In this document: piece by piece, positions 10,117-22,144 of the stretch
Numbering within the stretch: the first letter of the stretch is position 1
Layout: each line of letters begins with the position of its first letter
Assembly: GCA_013420905.1 (NCBI GenBank)
Contig: JAAXNY010000011.1
Location: 682,001-746,000 of the forward strand
Direction: 5' to 3'
DNA length: 64,000 bases
Origin: Collybia mongolica
Lineage: Eukaryota > Basidiomycota > Agaricomycetes > Agaricales > Clitocybaceae
Notes under the pieces: generated by a model
What the model saw: the letters and a program-made list of their open reading frames with translations, nothing else
What the model was told of the DNA's origin: nothing
Databases searched by the model: none
Translations under genes and position numbers: made by a program

Positions 10117-13100
10117 ATGGATCTGGACGCCTTCTTTTCTGAACAAGACCAAAGAATGAACATGCCAGACGACGACTTTGATGAGTATCTGATTCGCATG
10201 GGCTACAAGTTGAGGTGCGCCCATAACCACAACTTAATGATTGTAAATATTGAGGTATGTTGGTGTAGCGAAGAGGCACGCCGAGACCCAGTCACGTCGA
10301 CTCCTGTTGCATCCAATGATTCGCGAGAACCAGAACGCTTCGGACCCCTAGCATTGCATATAGACTCCCAAGCCGCGGGAGGAGATGAAATACACGCCCG
10401 GGAAATATCACCAAGGTAGCCGCTCCCGCTCATCCAATTCAAGCGGTTCTGACGCAGTCCGTTGCACAGTGATCAACACGTCAGCATTGTTCACTCCCCA
10501 GAAGCTCATCGTGAAAACCAGACTGAGTCCACAGCACAGGCCTTAACGAGTCCTCATGATCCTCCATCATCAATTTCTTCTGGAACCCTTTCGCTCTCAA
10601 ACGCAGTTGAGAAGCATGATTCATCCTACTTGGAGAATGAGAACACCCTTGGAGTTCTCAAACGCAAGGCATCCCAAGATAGCGAATTATCTGGAGCCGG
10701 AGTGCCTCAGAAGAAGAGAAATATATCTCCGACACCGCAGCAAGTTATGTCTCCGTTTTCATCGATCGAAGAAATCACATCGTTCGTCTCGTCTACACAC
10801 CTGATCCACGCTTTCTTTAACTACAACCATCAATAGGTTCGGGACAAGCACCAGCATAAGTCCAAGAGGAGAGAAAAGGCCTATCAATCTGCAGGAAGAA
10901 CAACAGGAGCCTCAGTTGCGGCGATCAAACAATAACCCGAAGAGTCCAAAGAAGCGCAAAGTCAACGCGTTGAAGTTGCAACCCCTCGCGCAGGTGCCTA
11001 TGAAAGTAACAACACAGGACGGACCTTCAACATCTCCGATTGAAGATGCCTGCAGCTCGTTTGCCAAACATGAGTCCGCCGAATCGAGAGCTGCAACAAA
11101 ACTTACTAGCCTCAAATCTGGTCCTAGCCGATTGTACCTCGAGGTCAAAGAGAGAGTTGCTAAACATGCTACATCAAGGCGGCGAGACAAGGTAATCAAA
11201 CTTGCTACGAAAGATCCTGCGACAAATATAGCGCTTTCCCCTGATAAATCATCCGTCATCTATGCATCCTCTGCGCCGTCTTCTCGTTCTTCATCTCCTG
11301 TTCCTGCTCCCAGCGGTCCTACGGAGGTAATATCAAAGAGACCGTTCCCCCTGAAACCCGATAAGAGTAATGCCAAAGTAACAAAATCAAAAAAGAAGGC
11401 AAAACCTCCACCAATGACACCAGTCGAATATGTTCGTCATCTGCAAGAGAGAGCTGCTCGAGAGTCTGAGAAGCCGGACATAGAGAAACTAAATAAACGT
11501 TCTCCGTTTAAATTTCTTCGAGGGAAATCCATATGCTATATTGGGGGAGATATGACTTATGCTTCAGAGAGGACTCGTGGAAGAATGGACTGTGTACGTC
11601 TGTTTCTATCGTCACGACCATTTTATCCACGACGCCATTCTAGATTGTTAAGTATGGTGGAAACTTGCTCGCAGCCTATGATCCTGCGGTGACAACCCAC
11701 ATAGTCACTGATGCACAGGCATCGTCAACGTTACGTGCACTCGGGTTGAAGAGATTAAACGAAATTCCAAATCATATACCAACGATCAAGTGGGATTGGA
11801 TCGCCAAGGCCATTGGGAGAGCGCCGATAATGACTAAAGAAGGCGGGTTGAAAGTACGCATGGACGAGATGTTCATGCATGCTGCGTTTAGGGAACGCAT
11901 CGATGCCGGATCGGAGCCTGTATTTTCTTCATTCAAGGGTAAAGGAAAGGGGGAGGTTATTGCAAATGAAGACATCAGCCACATTTCGTAAGCACTATCT
12001 ATCTAGTCGTGTTTGAGGTATCTGACTTTCACCACAGAGAGTTTACTCAAGATAAATCACGCCAAAGTATTTCTCGTTCTATACACGACTCGGATGGCGA
12101 AGATGACGAGTCAGACGAAGGGGGGCTTGGTTACAGTTCAACAGGAGCACCGCCCTCCCCTCCAACAGGAGCACCGCCCTCCCCTCCAACATCACCTCAT
12201 CGCCCCATAAAGTCCGACCGGGCTACTCCAAGAACATCATCAGACGTTGTGGGAAAGGGCCAACCGACACCGGGCGATCCTTTGGCTGAATTTTACGCCA
12301 AGGCGAGGGCAGAGCGAGATAGCGGGGTAACATAGCTTAGCTTCCTAAAGATGTACAAGGCACAACTGATTTTGCATTCAACTTCTTCAGTGGTCGCGCC
12401 ATGGAGAAGTTGAAGAATCCGACATGGGATCAGACGACGAGACCAATGAGCCTGCCTCTAAGGCTATTGCGAAGCGAGTAAGTTGTCCCGCGCGCTAAGG
12501 ATCCGCATACGATGCAGGTATCTGACCTTTTTCAAGGGTTGGACCTGCGATGCGAGGGAAGTACAAAGGAGAACCTGTGTGAACCAAGACATCATCGATA
12601 AGGTTTAAGCGCCCGAGATTGGGAAAAAAGGACGCTTGCTGATAATTGATTTATGCAGCTTCAGGAACTCAAAGATCTTCACCAATCTAAACCTAGCGAC
12701 GATGACCGATGGCGAGTGTTTAGTTATAGTAAATGTAAGGTATTTTGAATAACGTCGACCGAGTACATTCATCGTATTTTAATATTCCCGCAGGCATCCG
12801 AGCTCTCCGAAACCACCCAAAGCGTATCGAATCCTTCGCTGAAGCCCGCGCAATCCGCGGCGTCGGAGAAAAAACAGCTGCCAAGGTATGTCCAACGTCT
12901 ATTCAGGGGATACACATGTGAACAATTGTCCATTCAAGATAATAGAAATCATTGAAACTGGTGGTCTTCGCCGAATTGGTTACGAAAGGACTGATGATGT
13001 AAAAGCAACGCGTCTGTTCCAGGGCATCTATGGTGTCGGTGCGTCTACAAAAATCCAGATATGAACATATCAGCCAAATCGACCTCTATAAGGCCAATCC

Positions 13101-14180
13101 ACAGCCTTCAAATGGTATGCAGCTGGGTGTCGGACATTGGACGATATTCTTGGGAAGAAAGGCGGCGTCAAATTAACGCCTGCCCAAGAGATTGGTATAC
13201 GATTTTATGACGGTCGGACAAAAATCTTCTCTGCTCGTTGAGATTTACCGATTCCTCCTTCAGACATCAACAATCGCATGCCTAGAGAGGAAGCTAGGAC
13301 TATTTTTGACCTAATCAAACCCATAGGTAACCTATTAAATCCGCCTTGCTTGCGTAGCTGACTGCGTTTCAAAGCCCTCGAAATTGACGCCAAACTTTTT
13401 GTGGAGATTATGGGCAGCTACCGAAGGTGGGGATGCCTTGCGTAGGGATTGTTTGTTGGGCGCAGCTAATAAATGGATTAGAGGAAAGGCCGATTGTGGG
13501 GATATTGACATCCTGATTACGCGTCCGACAGATGATGGGAAAACACACGAGGGTGAGTTGGGCGTTTACGATGCATGTAAAACGTGTTCATCTATGTGTA
13601 ACAGGTGTGCTTCCTCGGCTACTCCGAAATCTCCACGCGGCTGGTGTATTGACCGAGGACCTCGCTGTGCCCGAGGATCCAAATGACCTCGAAGCCATCT
13701 ATCGTGGTTTATGTCGTGTTCCGAAAGAAGGAGCGCGGAGAAGAAGAATTGACTTTTTGACAGTGCCGTGGCAGTCAAGAGGCGCCGCCTTGCTTTATTA
13801 CACGGTAATTGTATATTCAATATTTGCTTGTCATGACGCTTATTATATGGAACAGGGCGATGATATCGTGCGTCCCCCCGCTGTTTTCGTATTATGTGAT
13901 TTTTCAGTACCTTTTTCTAGTTTAATCGTGCTATTCGCTGGAAAGCAGGAGCGATGGGGTATTCTCTCAACCAGAAAGGCCTGTTTAAAGGCGTTGTGCG
14001 CGATCCTCGCGATCGACGCGTGAAAATGAATACAGGTATGGTTGTGCCACACTTATTCTGTAGGCTTGTGTGGTTGAAAAATGCCCTCAAGGGACACTCG
14101 TTGCCTCTGAAACAGAAGAAGAAATATTCAGAATCCTGAATGTCCCGTGGCAGGAACCCCGAGAACGAGTGAGGGGTTGA
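10117..14180 (+). CDS. POL4: Family X DNA polymerase with BRCT domain (Pol lambda / Pol IV type)
   Basis: This is a gap-filling repair polymerase acting in base-excision repair and end joining in the nucleus. The long N-terminus is low complexity; a BRCT-type region follows (about 11505-11990; LRGKSICYIGGD, IPTIKWDWIAKAIG). A Ser/Pro-rich linker has two copies of TGAPPSPP. The 8-kDa/fingers part has WRVFSYSK, CIRALRNHPKRI and the helix-hairpin-helix IRGVGEKTAAKI. The palm has GSYRRGKADCGDIDIL with both catalytic Asp, and the third in RRRRIDFLTVPW. The C-terminal end is VPWQEPRERVRG, then TGA. At least a dozen short introns are needed. One exon is only 12 nt (13856-13867, GDDI), completing TGDDIFNRAIRW. 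Exons from the BRCT onward join in frame; the first few N-terminal exons are less certain. Confidence 0.9.
12141..12188 (+). repeat. Two tandem 24-bp units in the polymerase linker
   Basis: The units at 12141-12164 and 12165-12188 are identical and in frame, each encoding TGAPPSPP. An in-frame length-variable spot is likely in the unstructured linker after the BRCT domain. Confidence 0.9.
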
Positions 14181-16025
14181 GATTTCGTGGTTTTTGTTAT
14201 TGTTGTGGGGAACGGTGATTGCTTACTCTTGGGATCTTGACTTGTTCTATTATCATCTCAAACGCGGTTTTAAGCAAGCGCGACGATTCCCCAGGGCCTT
14301 CCATCCTCCATCGGAATAGTATTGGGCACCTAATCAACACCGAAAGATCGTCTTGTTTCGTCAGTGTATGATACGGTATGGACACAGACATGTACCTGGG
14401 TTTAGTTTATCGCAATTCCATTGTACCGTTTACTTTTTTCCCTCCCTTCTTCGTTCAAGTCGCAACGGCGGGTTGATACCTCACCCACGGTAGAGCGAGC
14501 GTTTAGCCCTGTATCATTGCTGTCATCGATGAGTGACTTGGCTTCGATTGGGATGACCCTCGCACACATTGAGCATATTATGATGTCCACGACTACGAAC
14601 ACGGCGTTCTGAGAAATGTAGTGGAGCCTTGGTCTCAACATCCCATTCCAGCGACGAGTTGTGTAGAAAATAACTGGGATATATAGTCTGGTCTCATCTT
14701 CAAGTTTTACTCTGTTCATAATGTATGATGTCCCACATCTCCCCCCGAGGCTATAGCTCGCCTTACGAAATCGAAATCAAATAACCATTCTCGGTCCATC
14801 GACCACGTCGTTCATCGTGGATCTCCAATATACCAGATCGACAAGTTCCCAGACTGTTCACGTCCATTCCTCTACACACAAACCACGATGATGGTGGAAC
14901 GATGACCCCCTTTGACGTTGAGACGTTCGTTGGGCTAGCACGCAGGGTTCGGGGTGCTTCTCGATGTTTTTTCATATCGCGGCTTTGCATCGTCGGCTCG
15001 TCGTCCTCCGAGCGCATTTTGAGGGGGTCAAGTAACCCTTGGAGGTGCGTCCGTCTGGCTGGATACACGCGTCGGAGAGTCGGTGGTAGCGCAGTCTTGC
15101 GCAGAAGAGCTAGGGCAAGATGGGCATGCTGTGTGCCACTTTCTCTCTCGTGACCTAAGGGACGAGACGGGCCAAATCACTCCTCACACACCACCACACA
15201 TAGCTCGTGCCGGACCCACCATACATACATACATACATGACATCAAAAGCGCACCAACCCGCCTCTCGCAAGCCTCGTCAAAAAGATTCCATTATCCAAC
15301 CATTTCGGACCTCATCACCACACCATCAACAGAGCTCCGAACCCGAGGGGGAAGAAAACGACCGAGTTGGTGATCACCATTTGGCACGGATCCTGATTCG
15401 TCCATCAGCCATACGTACTTCGAGCCACGGGGGATATATATACGTACGGTTCAAAGCTATGGGTCCCTTTTTGTAGCAGTGTCGTAGCCTCATCAGTTGA
15501 CCACAATGTAGAAGAGTGCGTGGGGAGTTGGAGGTGCTCGTTGTTGTGGTGTGACATACTCGAAGGTTTAGAGTTCAATCGTGAGGTTGAGGTTGAGCTC
15601 GGTGCTGGGCTCGAATCGCGTGATCAGCTTGCTAAGGTCATGTGCATGCGAACTATCTGGTTGAAAAAGGAAATTCCAAGGGACTGGGTCAGGACCCGGC
15701 AGATCGGCGCCCGTGGATGGTGGTGTGAGAATTGCGGCAAAAGCCGAAGCGTGGCGCCAAGGGCTCGGTTGGGTTTGGATTCGATTCTGTTGTGTCTGTG
15801 CATTTCCCTCACGCCTCCACGCTGAATCCACGAACTCACGAATTGAGAGGGACGACAGCAAGAGATAGAGTCGGTCGTATACGAGACTGTTTAAGATTGC
15901 GGAGGACCTGCGCTTGGACTGGACTTGGGAACCCGCGCTTGGGTCTTGGCATATATTTTCTTTTTTTTTTTTTGGGATTGAGTTGGATAGAGGACATTAT
16001 ATCGTTTCGATTGAGGAGGGCAGAG
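14181..16025. other. Intergenic and probable 5' leader of the velvet gene
   Basis: No credible coding frame is seen. A short CATA microsatellite sits at about 15221-15238, and a poly-T tract near 15961. The distance to the velvet start and the pyrimidine-rich stretch suggest a long promoter or 5' UTR. Confidence 0.4.
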
Positions 16026-19000
16026 ATGGCGATGCACCATCGAGACAGACTGTGAGTCGCACTCTCGTCGTCTCCTTTCGTTTTTGCGATGGGCGGTGCG
16101 CTCTTAACCCGAAACCGTGGATATGGCTCGCCCCGGCTTCCCGTTTCCTGCGCTTCGATTTCTCCCCTCAGTCTCTACTTTTACGTCCCATCCACCACTT
16201 CCCCCCCCATATGCACCGCGACCTCCACTTCCACCCCCATCCCCCGCCACCGCTCCCCTCCCTCTCCCTCTCTCTCTCCCTCTCCTCATCATCCTCCTCG
16301 TCCTCCTCCTCCTACCCACCCCCCTCCGCCTCCCCCGCTTCAGCACGCACGCTAACCCTCCCCCACAGGCAATACGAGCTCACCGTCCGCCAGGAGCCAA
16401 AGCAGGCCCGCATGTGCGGCGTCGGCGGAAAGGCTGACCGCCGCCCCATCGACCCGCCCCCCATCGTCCAGCTCCGTGTCATCGATCCCACCTACGTCCC
16501 CGGCCCGACCGCGGGGGCGTCCTATACTCGTCCGTCGTATGTTCCGTTCGTGTTCGTTCTCACTGACCCCTGTCTTTTTCGTAGGTGCATCATCGGGCAT
16601 GGGACCTACACCTGGCCCTGGATCGAGCACCCCCCGCAGGCGTAGGACCAGCTCGGCAGTGAGCATGGAGAGCCCAAGGGACGACCGCGCGCGCGGGAGG
16701 TGAGTTGCTTTTTTTCGTATTTCTCTGTCCATCGTGTGTGGCGCTCCACGTACCCGATCGACCATCCTTCCCCCCTCTCTCCTTGCCCAAAACTCAACCC
16801 AGCACTGACGCTTGCCTCCCACCCACAGACCCTCCACACGCACCCCCTCGCGCAGCCGTAGCCGCTCGTACTCGCCTTCTCCCTCGCGGGGCCGCTCACG
16901 AGATCGTGACCACGACCGCGACTGGAGCAGGGGCCGCACCCGGAGCAGGAGCCACAGCAGCGATCGGGAACATGATAGGGAAGACCGCGATGTGGAGAGA
17001 GACCGGGAACGAGGCAAGGAGCGTGAGCGTGATCGTGACCGCGATCGAGAAAGGGATAGAGAAAGGGACCGTGAGCGGGATCGGGAACGAGACAGAGATC
17101 GAGAGAGGGAGAAGGACCGCGAGGACGCGGCAGCGGCCGCCGCGTATGCCCAGTCATTCCTGCAGAACCCGTATTACTTTATGTTTGCGAGCCTGGCAAA
17201 GCCGGACGACGATGCGGAGCTCCATTGGTTGAAGGTCCGTGGTGCGATTTCGTTCCTTGTTGCCATGGAGGGCACTGACGCCCGTGCATAGGACGGCCGC
17301 ACGCGGTGCACGACGGGCTCCGTCGTGTCGTCGCTGTACCACCTCAAGGATCCGCAGCGCGGGAACGAAGGTGTGTTGTCCCTGCCCCGAACGAAACCTC
17401 CACTCATTGACTCTCCCACCAGACGCGGGATTCTTTGTGTTCCCCGATCTCTCCGTGCGCACAGAGGGCTCGTACCGGCTCAAGCTCTCTCTCTTCGAGG
17501 TAGTGGGCAACAACGTGCGTCATTGCAAGAGCATTTACTCGGCGCCGTTCTACGTGTACACGGCGAAGAAGTTTCCCGGGATGGAAGGTGCGTTCGATGT
17601 CTCTCCCTGTCCCCCGCCCCTCCATACACATACTAAGAGTGAGCCTGATGCTGATACCTTTTGCGTTACAGAATCGACCCCGCTATCGTGCTCGCTCGCG
17701 GACCAGGGCATCAAGATCCGCATCCGCAAAGACATCCGCGTGCGCAAGCGCCCTGAGCTGCGCACGCCTGTGCCTGTCCCGTACGCCGGCGAGCGCGAGC
17801 GCGAGACGGACCGGGACCGGGACCGCGAGAAGGACAAGGACCGGGAGCGCACCCGTGACAAGGACCGCGACCGGAGTAGGGGGGAGATGGACGTCGATGG
17901 CGAGGGCGAGGGCGGCGATGGAGATAGGGACGCGGATGGGGACGGGCGGGAGAGGACGCAGGGGCGAGAGGGGCGGAGGAACAAGCGGAGCCGTACGGAC
18001 GATGGGAGCGCGAGTGCAAGTGCAAGTGCGAGTGCGCCGGGGCAGATGGTGCAGAGCCCCGTGGCGGGCGTGGGGGTACCGATTGGCGCGGCGCCCGTGG
18101 GCGTACCGCAGCAGCACCCGTGGCCGCCCCTCGCGTCGCTCGACCCGACCCTGGGCCCGACGATCCCGCCGCCGTCCCAGGTGGGCGCGGTGATTCCGCC
18201 GCCACCGCCGTCGGTGCAGGGACAGCAGCAAGGGGGGTACGCGCCGCATGGGATGCCGCCCCCGCCGATGCATGGGGCGCCGGCGCAGATTATCCCGCCG
18301 CCACCGCCGCCGTCGGCTGCGCCTGTGCCGGGGCCGCCACCACCACAGCAACAGCAGCAGCAGATGATACCGCCTCCGCCACAGCCGGGAGAGGTGTCGG
18401 TGTATGATGGGCGGGGGTATCATCCGTATGATGGGGGGTACCAGCACCCCCAGCAACCACCGCATCAGCAGCAGCCACAACCGCAACCGCAACCCCAGCA
18501 GCAGCAACAGCAGCAACAGCAGTACATGCCCCCGCCGCCACCGCCGCATCCACACCCGCATTATGCGCCGTACCCGACCCCAGGCCCTGCGCAGGGGTGG
18601 GGCGCCCCGCCGCCGCTGCAGCACCACCCGCAGCAGATGTACGACCCGTATGGGTACCACCACCATCACCACCCCCAGCAACCGCCCCCGCCGCCGCCGC
18701 ATCATGGACACCAGGGGCAGATGCCGCCTCCGCCCCCGCCGCCGGCGCATGTGCACCAGCACCACCAGGGGCAGGCGCCGATACAGTATGGGGGCCAGCC
18801 ACCGCCGATGCACCACCACCAGCCGCCGCCCCCGCCGCCGCCGCATATGCAGGGCCCACCGCCACCGCCGCATCATCAAGGGCATCAGCAGCAGATCATG
18901 CCGCAGCACCAGCATTATGCGCCTCCGCCGCCGCATATGCAGCACCACGTGCCGCGGTATGACTATGCGGGGGGGATGTATGCGCAGCCGCCCCCGCCGC

Positions 19001-20214
19001 CGCCACCGATGTATGGCGGGTATTATGATCAACAGCAGCAGCAGCCTGGGCCGCCACCGCCTGCGTCGTATGGGGGGGCGCCGGGCGCGGGTACGGGTAC
19101 GGGGAGTGGGAGTGGCGGTGGGGGGGCGCCGGGGAGTGGGACGCCGACGCCGACGCCGGTGGTTCCGTCGAATGATACGGCGCCGAGGACGGGGAGTGTC
19201 GGTGTCGGTGGCGGTGGCGGTGTTGGTGGGAGCGGGGCGTCGCCTACGTCCGCGTCCGCGTCCGCACCTGCGCCAGTGCCAGTGCCGGCGCCGGTGTACC
19301 CAGAATATGCGGGGTATGCGCCGGGAGTGAGGGCGCCGTCGTCTCCGCAGCAACAGCAGCAGAGGGGGGCGTACCATGTGCCACCGCCTGTGCCGGTGCC
19401 GTATTACCCGCAGCAGCATCAGCATCAGCACCAGCACCAGCAGCACCAACACCAACACCAACACCAACACCAACACCAACAGCAGCAACAGCAACAGCAC
19501 ATCCAGCCGCAGCAGAGGGGGTACGGCCCGCCGCCGCCGCCGCCGCCTGCGCCGTATGGCCATGGGTACGGGGGATATGCCCCGCCGCCACCTCCGCCGC
19601 CGCACGGGCCCGTGCCTGTGCCTGTGCATCCGCACCCGCATGCGCACTCTCAGCACGCGCAGCATTCGCAGCAGCCGGTGATGGGCGGGAGCGGGGGCGG
19701 GGGCGGAGGCGGGGGCGCGGGGGATCCGTGGGGGACGCCTGCTGGGTTTGCTGGGTTTGGCGGAGGGGGCGGGAGCGGGGCGTGGGGGGATGTGTATGGG
19801 CAGACACCAGGAGCGGGGGCGGGGTCGGGCTCGGGGACTGGAGCTGGAGTTGGGATAGCGGGCGGGGCGGGGATGGTGGGCGTGGGAGCGATGGGGAGCC
19901 CTGGGGGGCGGATCCAGCTGGCGCCACTGAGGGGGGGGGAGGGCGGGTCGCCGGTGCTTGCGGGCGGGGGGGCGTACCCGGTTATACAGATCCGGAGTAG
20001 TAGTCGGGATGCGTATGGGATGGGGGTGTCGAGTTTGAGGGAGGAGGGGCGGGAGGGGGTGGGTGCTGGGGTGGGTACGGGTGTGGGTGTGGGTGTGGGT
20101 GTGGGCCGGGAGAGGGAGGAGGAGGGAAGGGGGAGGGAGAGGGGGAAGAGGGGGGATAAGGGGAAGAAGAACCCGTTGAGTATTGGGAGTATCATTTCGG
20201 ACGAGACGACGTAG
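16026..20214 (+). CDS. Velvet-domain regulator, VelB-like, with split domain and giant low-complexity tail
   Basis: Velvet proteins are fungal transcription regulators of development and secondary metabolism with an NF-kB-like fold. Exons are 16026-16051, 16369-16529, 16585-16699, 16829-17234, 17292-17370, 17423-17587 and 17672-20214 (1164 aa). The first half-domain is [16 protein letters not shown] and [20 protein letters not shown] (about aa 10-55). The second half runs from [17 protein letters not shown] (about aa 207) through [13 protein letters not shown] and [15 protein letters not shown] to [17 protein letters not shown] (about aa 340). The ~145-aa insert is first Arg/Ser-rich, then a long RD/RE dipeptide run. 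The ~800-aa tail is made of Pro, Gln, His and Gly repeats. Splitting of the domain fits VelB; the charged insert and tail length are unusual. The 26-nt first exon was chosen because it joins in frame directly before the domain. Confidence 0.88.
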
Positions 20215-21297
20215 TGGGGCTGGGCTGGGTTGTTGATGGTGCGTTTGTTAGCGATGTTTTTGGTTTGGGCAGGCGTTGGCTGATTTGCGTTGGGGTTTGG
20301 TGTAGATGGTTTTGTTTGTCGTGTTCGTGTTGGGCTCCCATTGTCTCGCTCTCCGGCTCTTGTGATTCGTGGCTGGTGATTCGTGATTCGTGACCTGTGC
20401 ATAAAAGGACGGTTCTTTCGTCGATCCGCTGCTAATGTGGAATTTTGTCTTATCGTCTTCTTTTCGTTTTTTTTTTCTCTGTTTTGCTATGCTGGTATAC
20501 TTTTTTTTATTATCGGTCTCTGCTCTGTTCGATGCCTTGGAGGATTTTTTTTTTTTTTTTCGCTATCTCTGTTTTCCGCAGATGGAGTCTTTCTACATGG
20601 TTCCTCGTCGACCCGCCCCACCTCACCCCGCCCTAGCATTTATTTTTTCTATCCTTCCTTTGGCTGCTTAAATCCAATCTTTTTTTTTTCTTTCTTTCTT
20701 TTTTTTTTTTAACACGCACGGAATGAATTTTGTATGCATCCTACATATGTACTTTTTGACTGACTTTGGGAGATGTCCTGATTAATGATCTGAAAGTGTG
20801 TTTGGATGCTGGATGCTGGAATGGGAATGACAAGGGTGGTTGCGCATGGGTTGAATCGTCTGGGGACTTTACAGGACACGTCGCGTCGTGTGGTTTGCTG
20901 CCTAGATCGCGCCATTCCGAGCTATCAAACGTGTCGTGGTCGAACGTCAGAGTCCTTGGTAGTGAAGGGTGAGCTCGTCTACACCGGGTACCCCGCACGC
21001 GAGGTTGTGAGCTGGAAGAGGGTTTGGACGCGTTGTAAAGGGGGATAGACTCGCTCAGACTCGGAGATGGGGGATCATCTACTTGAAATATACGCCGAGT
21101 ATGTGCTGAATTTGGCTCCCATGCTGTTGAAAAAACAAAATCCATTGGAAGAGCAAGGAGAGTACATATCAAAAGCCAACTACAAGGACAGACCAAAGTG
21201 AAAAAAGGGTTCCGTGATTTTTATCCTCGAAAAAAAGAAATAGTACTTGGTAAGTTGGTATCATATACGTATCGTCCGTTCCTCTATGTGTACACCA
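20215..21297. other. Convergent intergenic region with long T tracts
   Basis: It lies between the velvet stop (+) and the end of the Cys-rich protein gene (-). T-rich runs at 20460-20710 probably belong to the velvet 3' end. No gene is seen. Confidence 0.5.
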
Positions 21298-21962
21298 TCA
21301 GAAGGCAGAGAGGAATATAAGGGAAGCTGTTATAAGGCTCGTATGCAATGCTGGATGCGTCTTGAACCCCGCCGATGCACCGGCAGAGCCTACGCAAGTC
21401 TTCCCGAGAGGACAACAACCCTTTTGGCCAGTCGTTGGGTCTGTGGCACAAACATCGCTGAACAAGAATGAACAATCTTGTTTCTTGGACCACACGAAAA
21501 TGAGCACTTACGTAAGCTCGCAGCAGCCGCCACCTAAGGGAATGAGTGGTCAATATAATATGAACTTGATCGGAATAAAAACATCACTTGCCTTCGCAGC
21601 AATGCTGGGCGGTATCACAGCATCTGTCTGGAATTAAAAAAATCAAGTTCAGCACGGGCATTTTTCGATTCATGAAGACGTGACGAACCATCTGAGCAAC
21701 ATTCTCCGCCAGCTGGGCAACAGCCTTCTGTTGAGCATTCGAATTCTCCAATACTGCAAGTGGAGGTTTGCCTGACCAGCAGGCCACGCAACTTACTCTC
21801 CACTCGTTCTTCGCGCTTGGCGCGGTTACCGCTGTTGAGGAGTGGTTTTAACAGTGTATTCGGGGTGGCGACGTCCGTATTTGTGCCGTTGTCTCCAGTG
21901 GCGGCGCGCGCGCTGGCAAGGAGAAGGGAGGCGACGAAGATGAAAACTTTGAAAAAGTGCAT
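21298..21962 (-). CDS. Secreted cysteine-rich protein, probably GPI-anchored
   Basis: Exons are 21962-21689, 21627-21592, 21533-21512 and 21457-21298, giving 163 aa. The N-terminus is a clear signal peptide (MHFFKVFIFVASLLLASARA). A basic stretch follows, which could be a processing site (NRAKREERVE). The middle holds repeated Cys pairs (CSIGEFEC, EGCCPAGGECC, RCCDTAQHCCEGGGCCE, GCCPLGKTC). A short hydrophobic C-terminus (LHTSLITASLIFLSAF) has the look of a GPI-attachment signal. The two internal exons are only 36 and 22 nt. The intron after the 36-nt exon starts GCAAGT (GC-AG type). A TATA box lies 52 bp upstream of the ATG. This pattern is common among basidiomycete cell-surface Cys-rich proteins; the role is unknown. 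Confidence 0.82.
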
Positions 21963-22013
21963 CGCGTTGATGGAAAACAAACTATTTGATACAACAGTGT
22001 GGGTTTCTCTTGT

Positions 22014-22021
22014 CTTTTATA
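22014..22021 (-). promoter_or_regulatory. TATA box of the Cys-rich protein gene
   Basis: TATAAAAG on the minus strand, 52 bp upstream of the chosen ATG at 21962, supporting that start. Confidence 0.55.
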
Positions 22022-22144
22022 AGAACGAAGAGGGTATCATAAAAATATTCACTTCCATTTGAGGTTTTCTGGATGATACTATTCATGTTGTACGGTAGTC
22101 GATTAGTACTGGCGTTTAACACAGAGACAGGTGATCCACCAACC

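Noticed and set aside
15221..15238. CATA tandem repeat as a possible array of interest
   Set aside because: A short plain microsatellite with no spacer structure; no CRISPR-like or regulatory pattern.
17239..20214. Very long open frames in other frames and on the minus strand across the velvet tail
   Set aside because: They are made of Arg, Ala or Pro runs produced by GC-rich simple repeats and match no family; the velvet frame joins a conserved domain.
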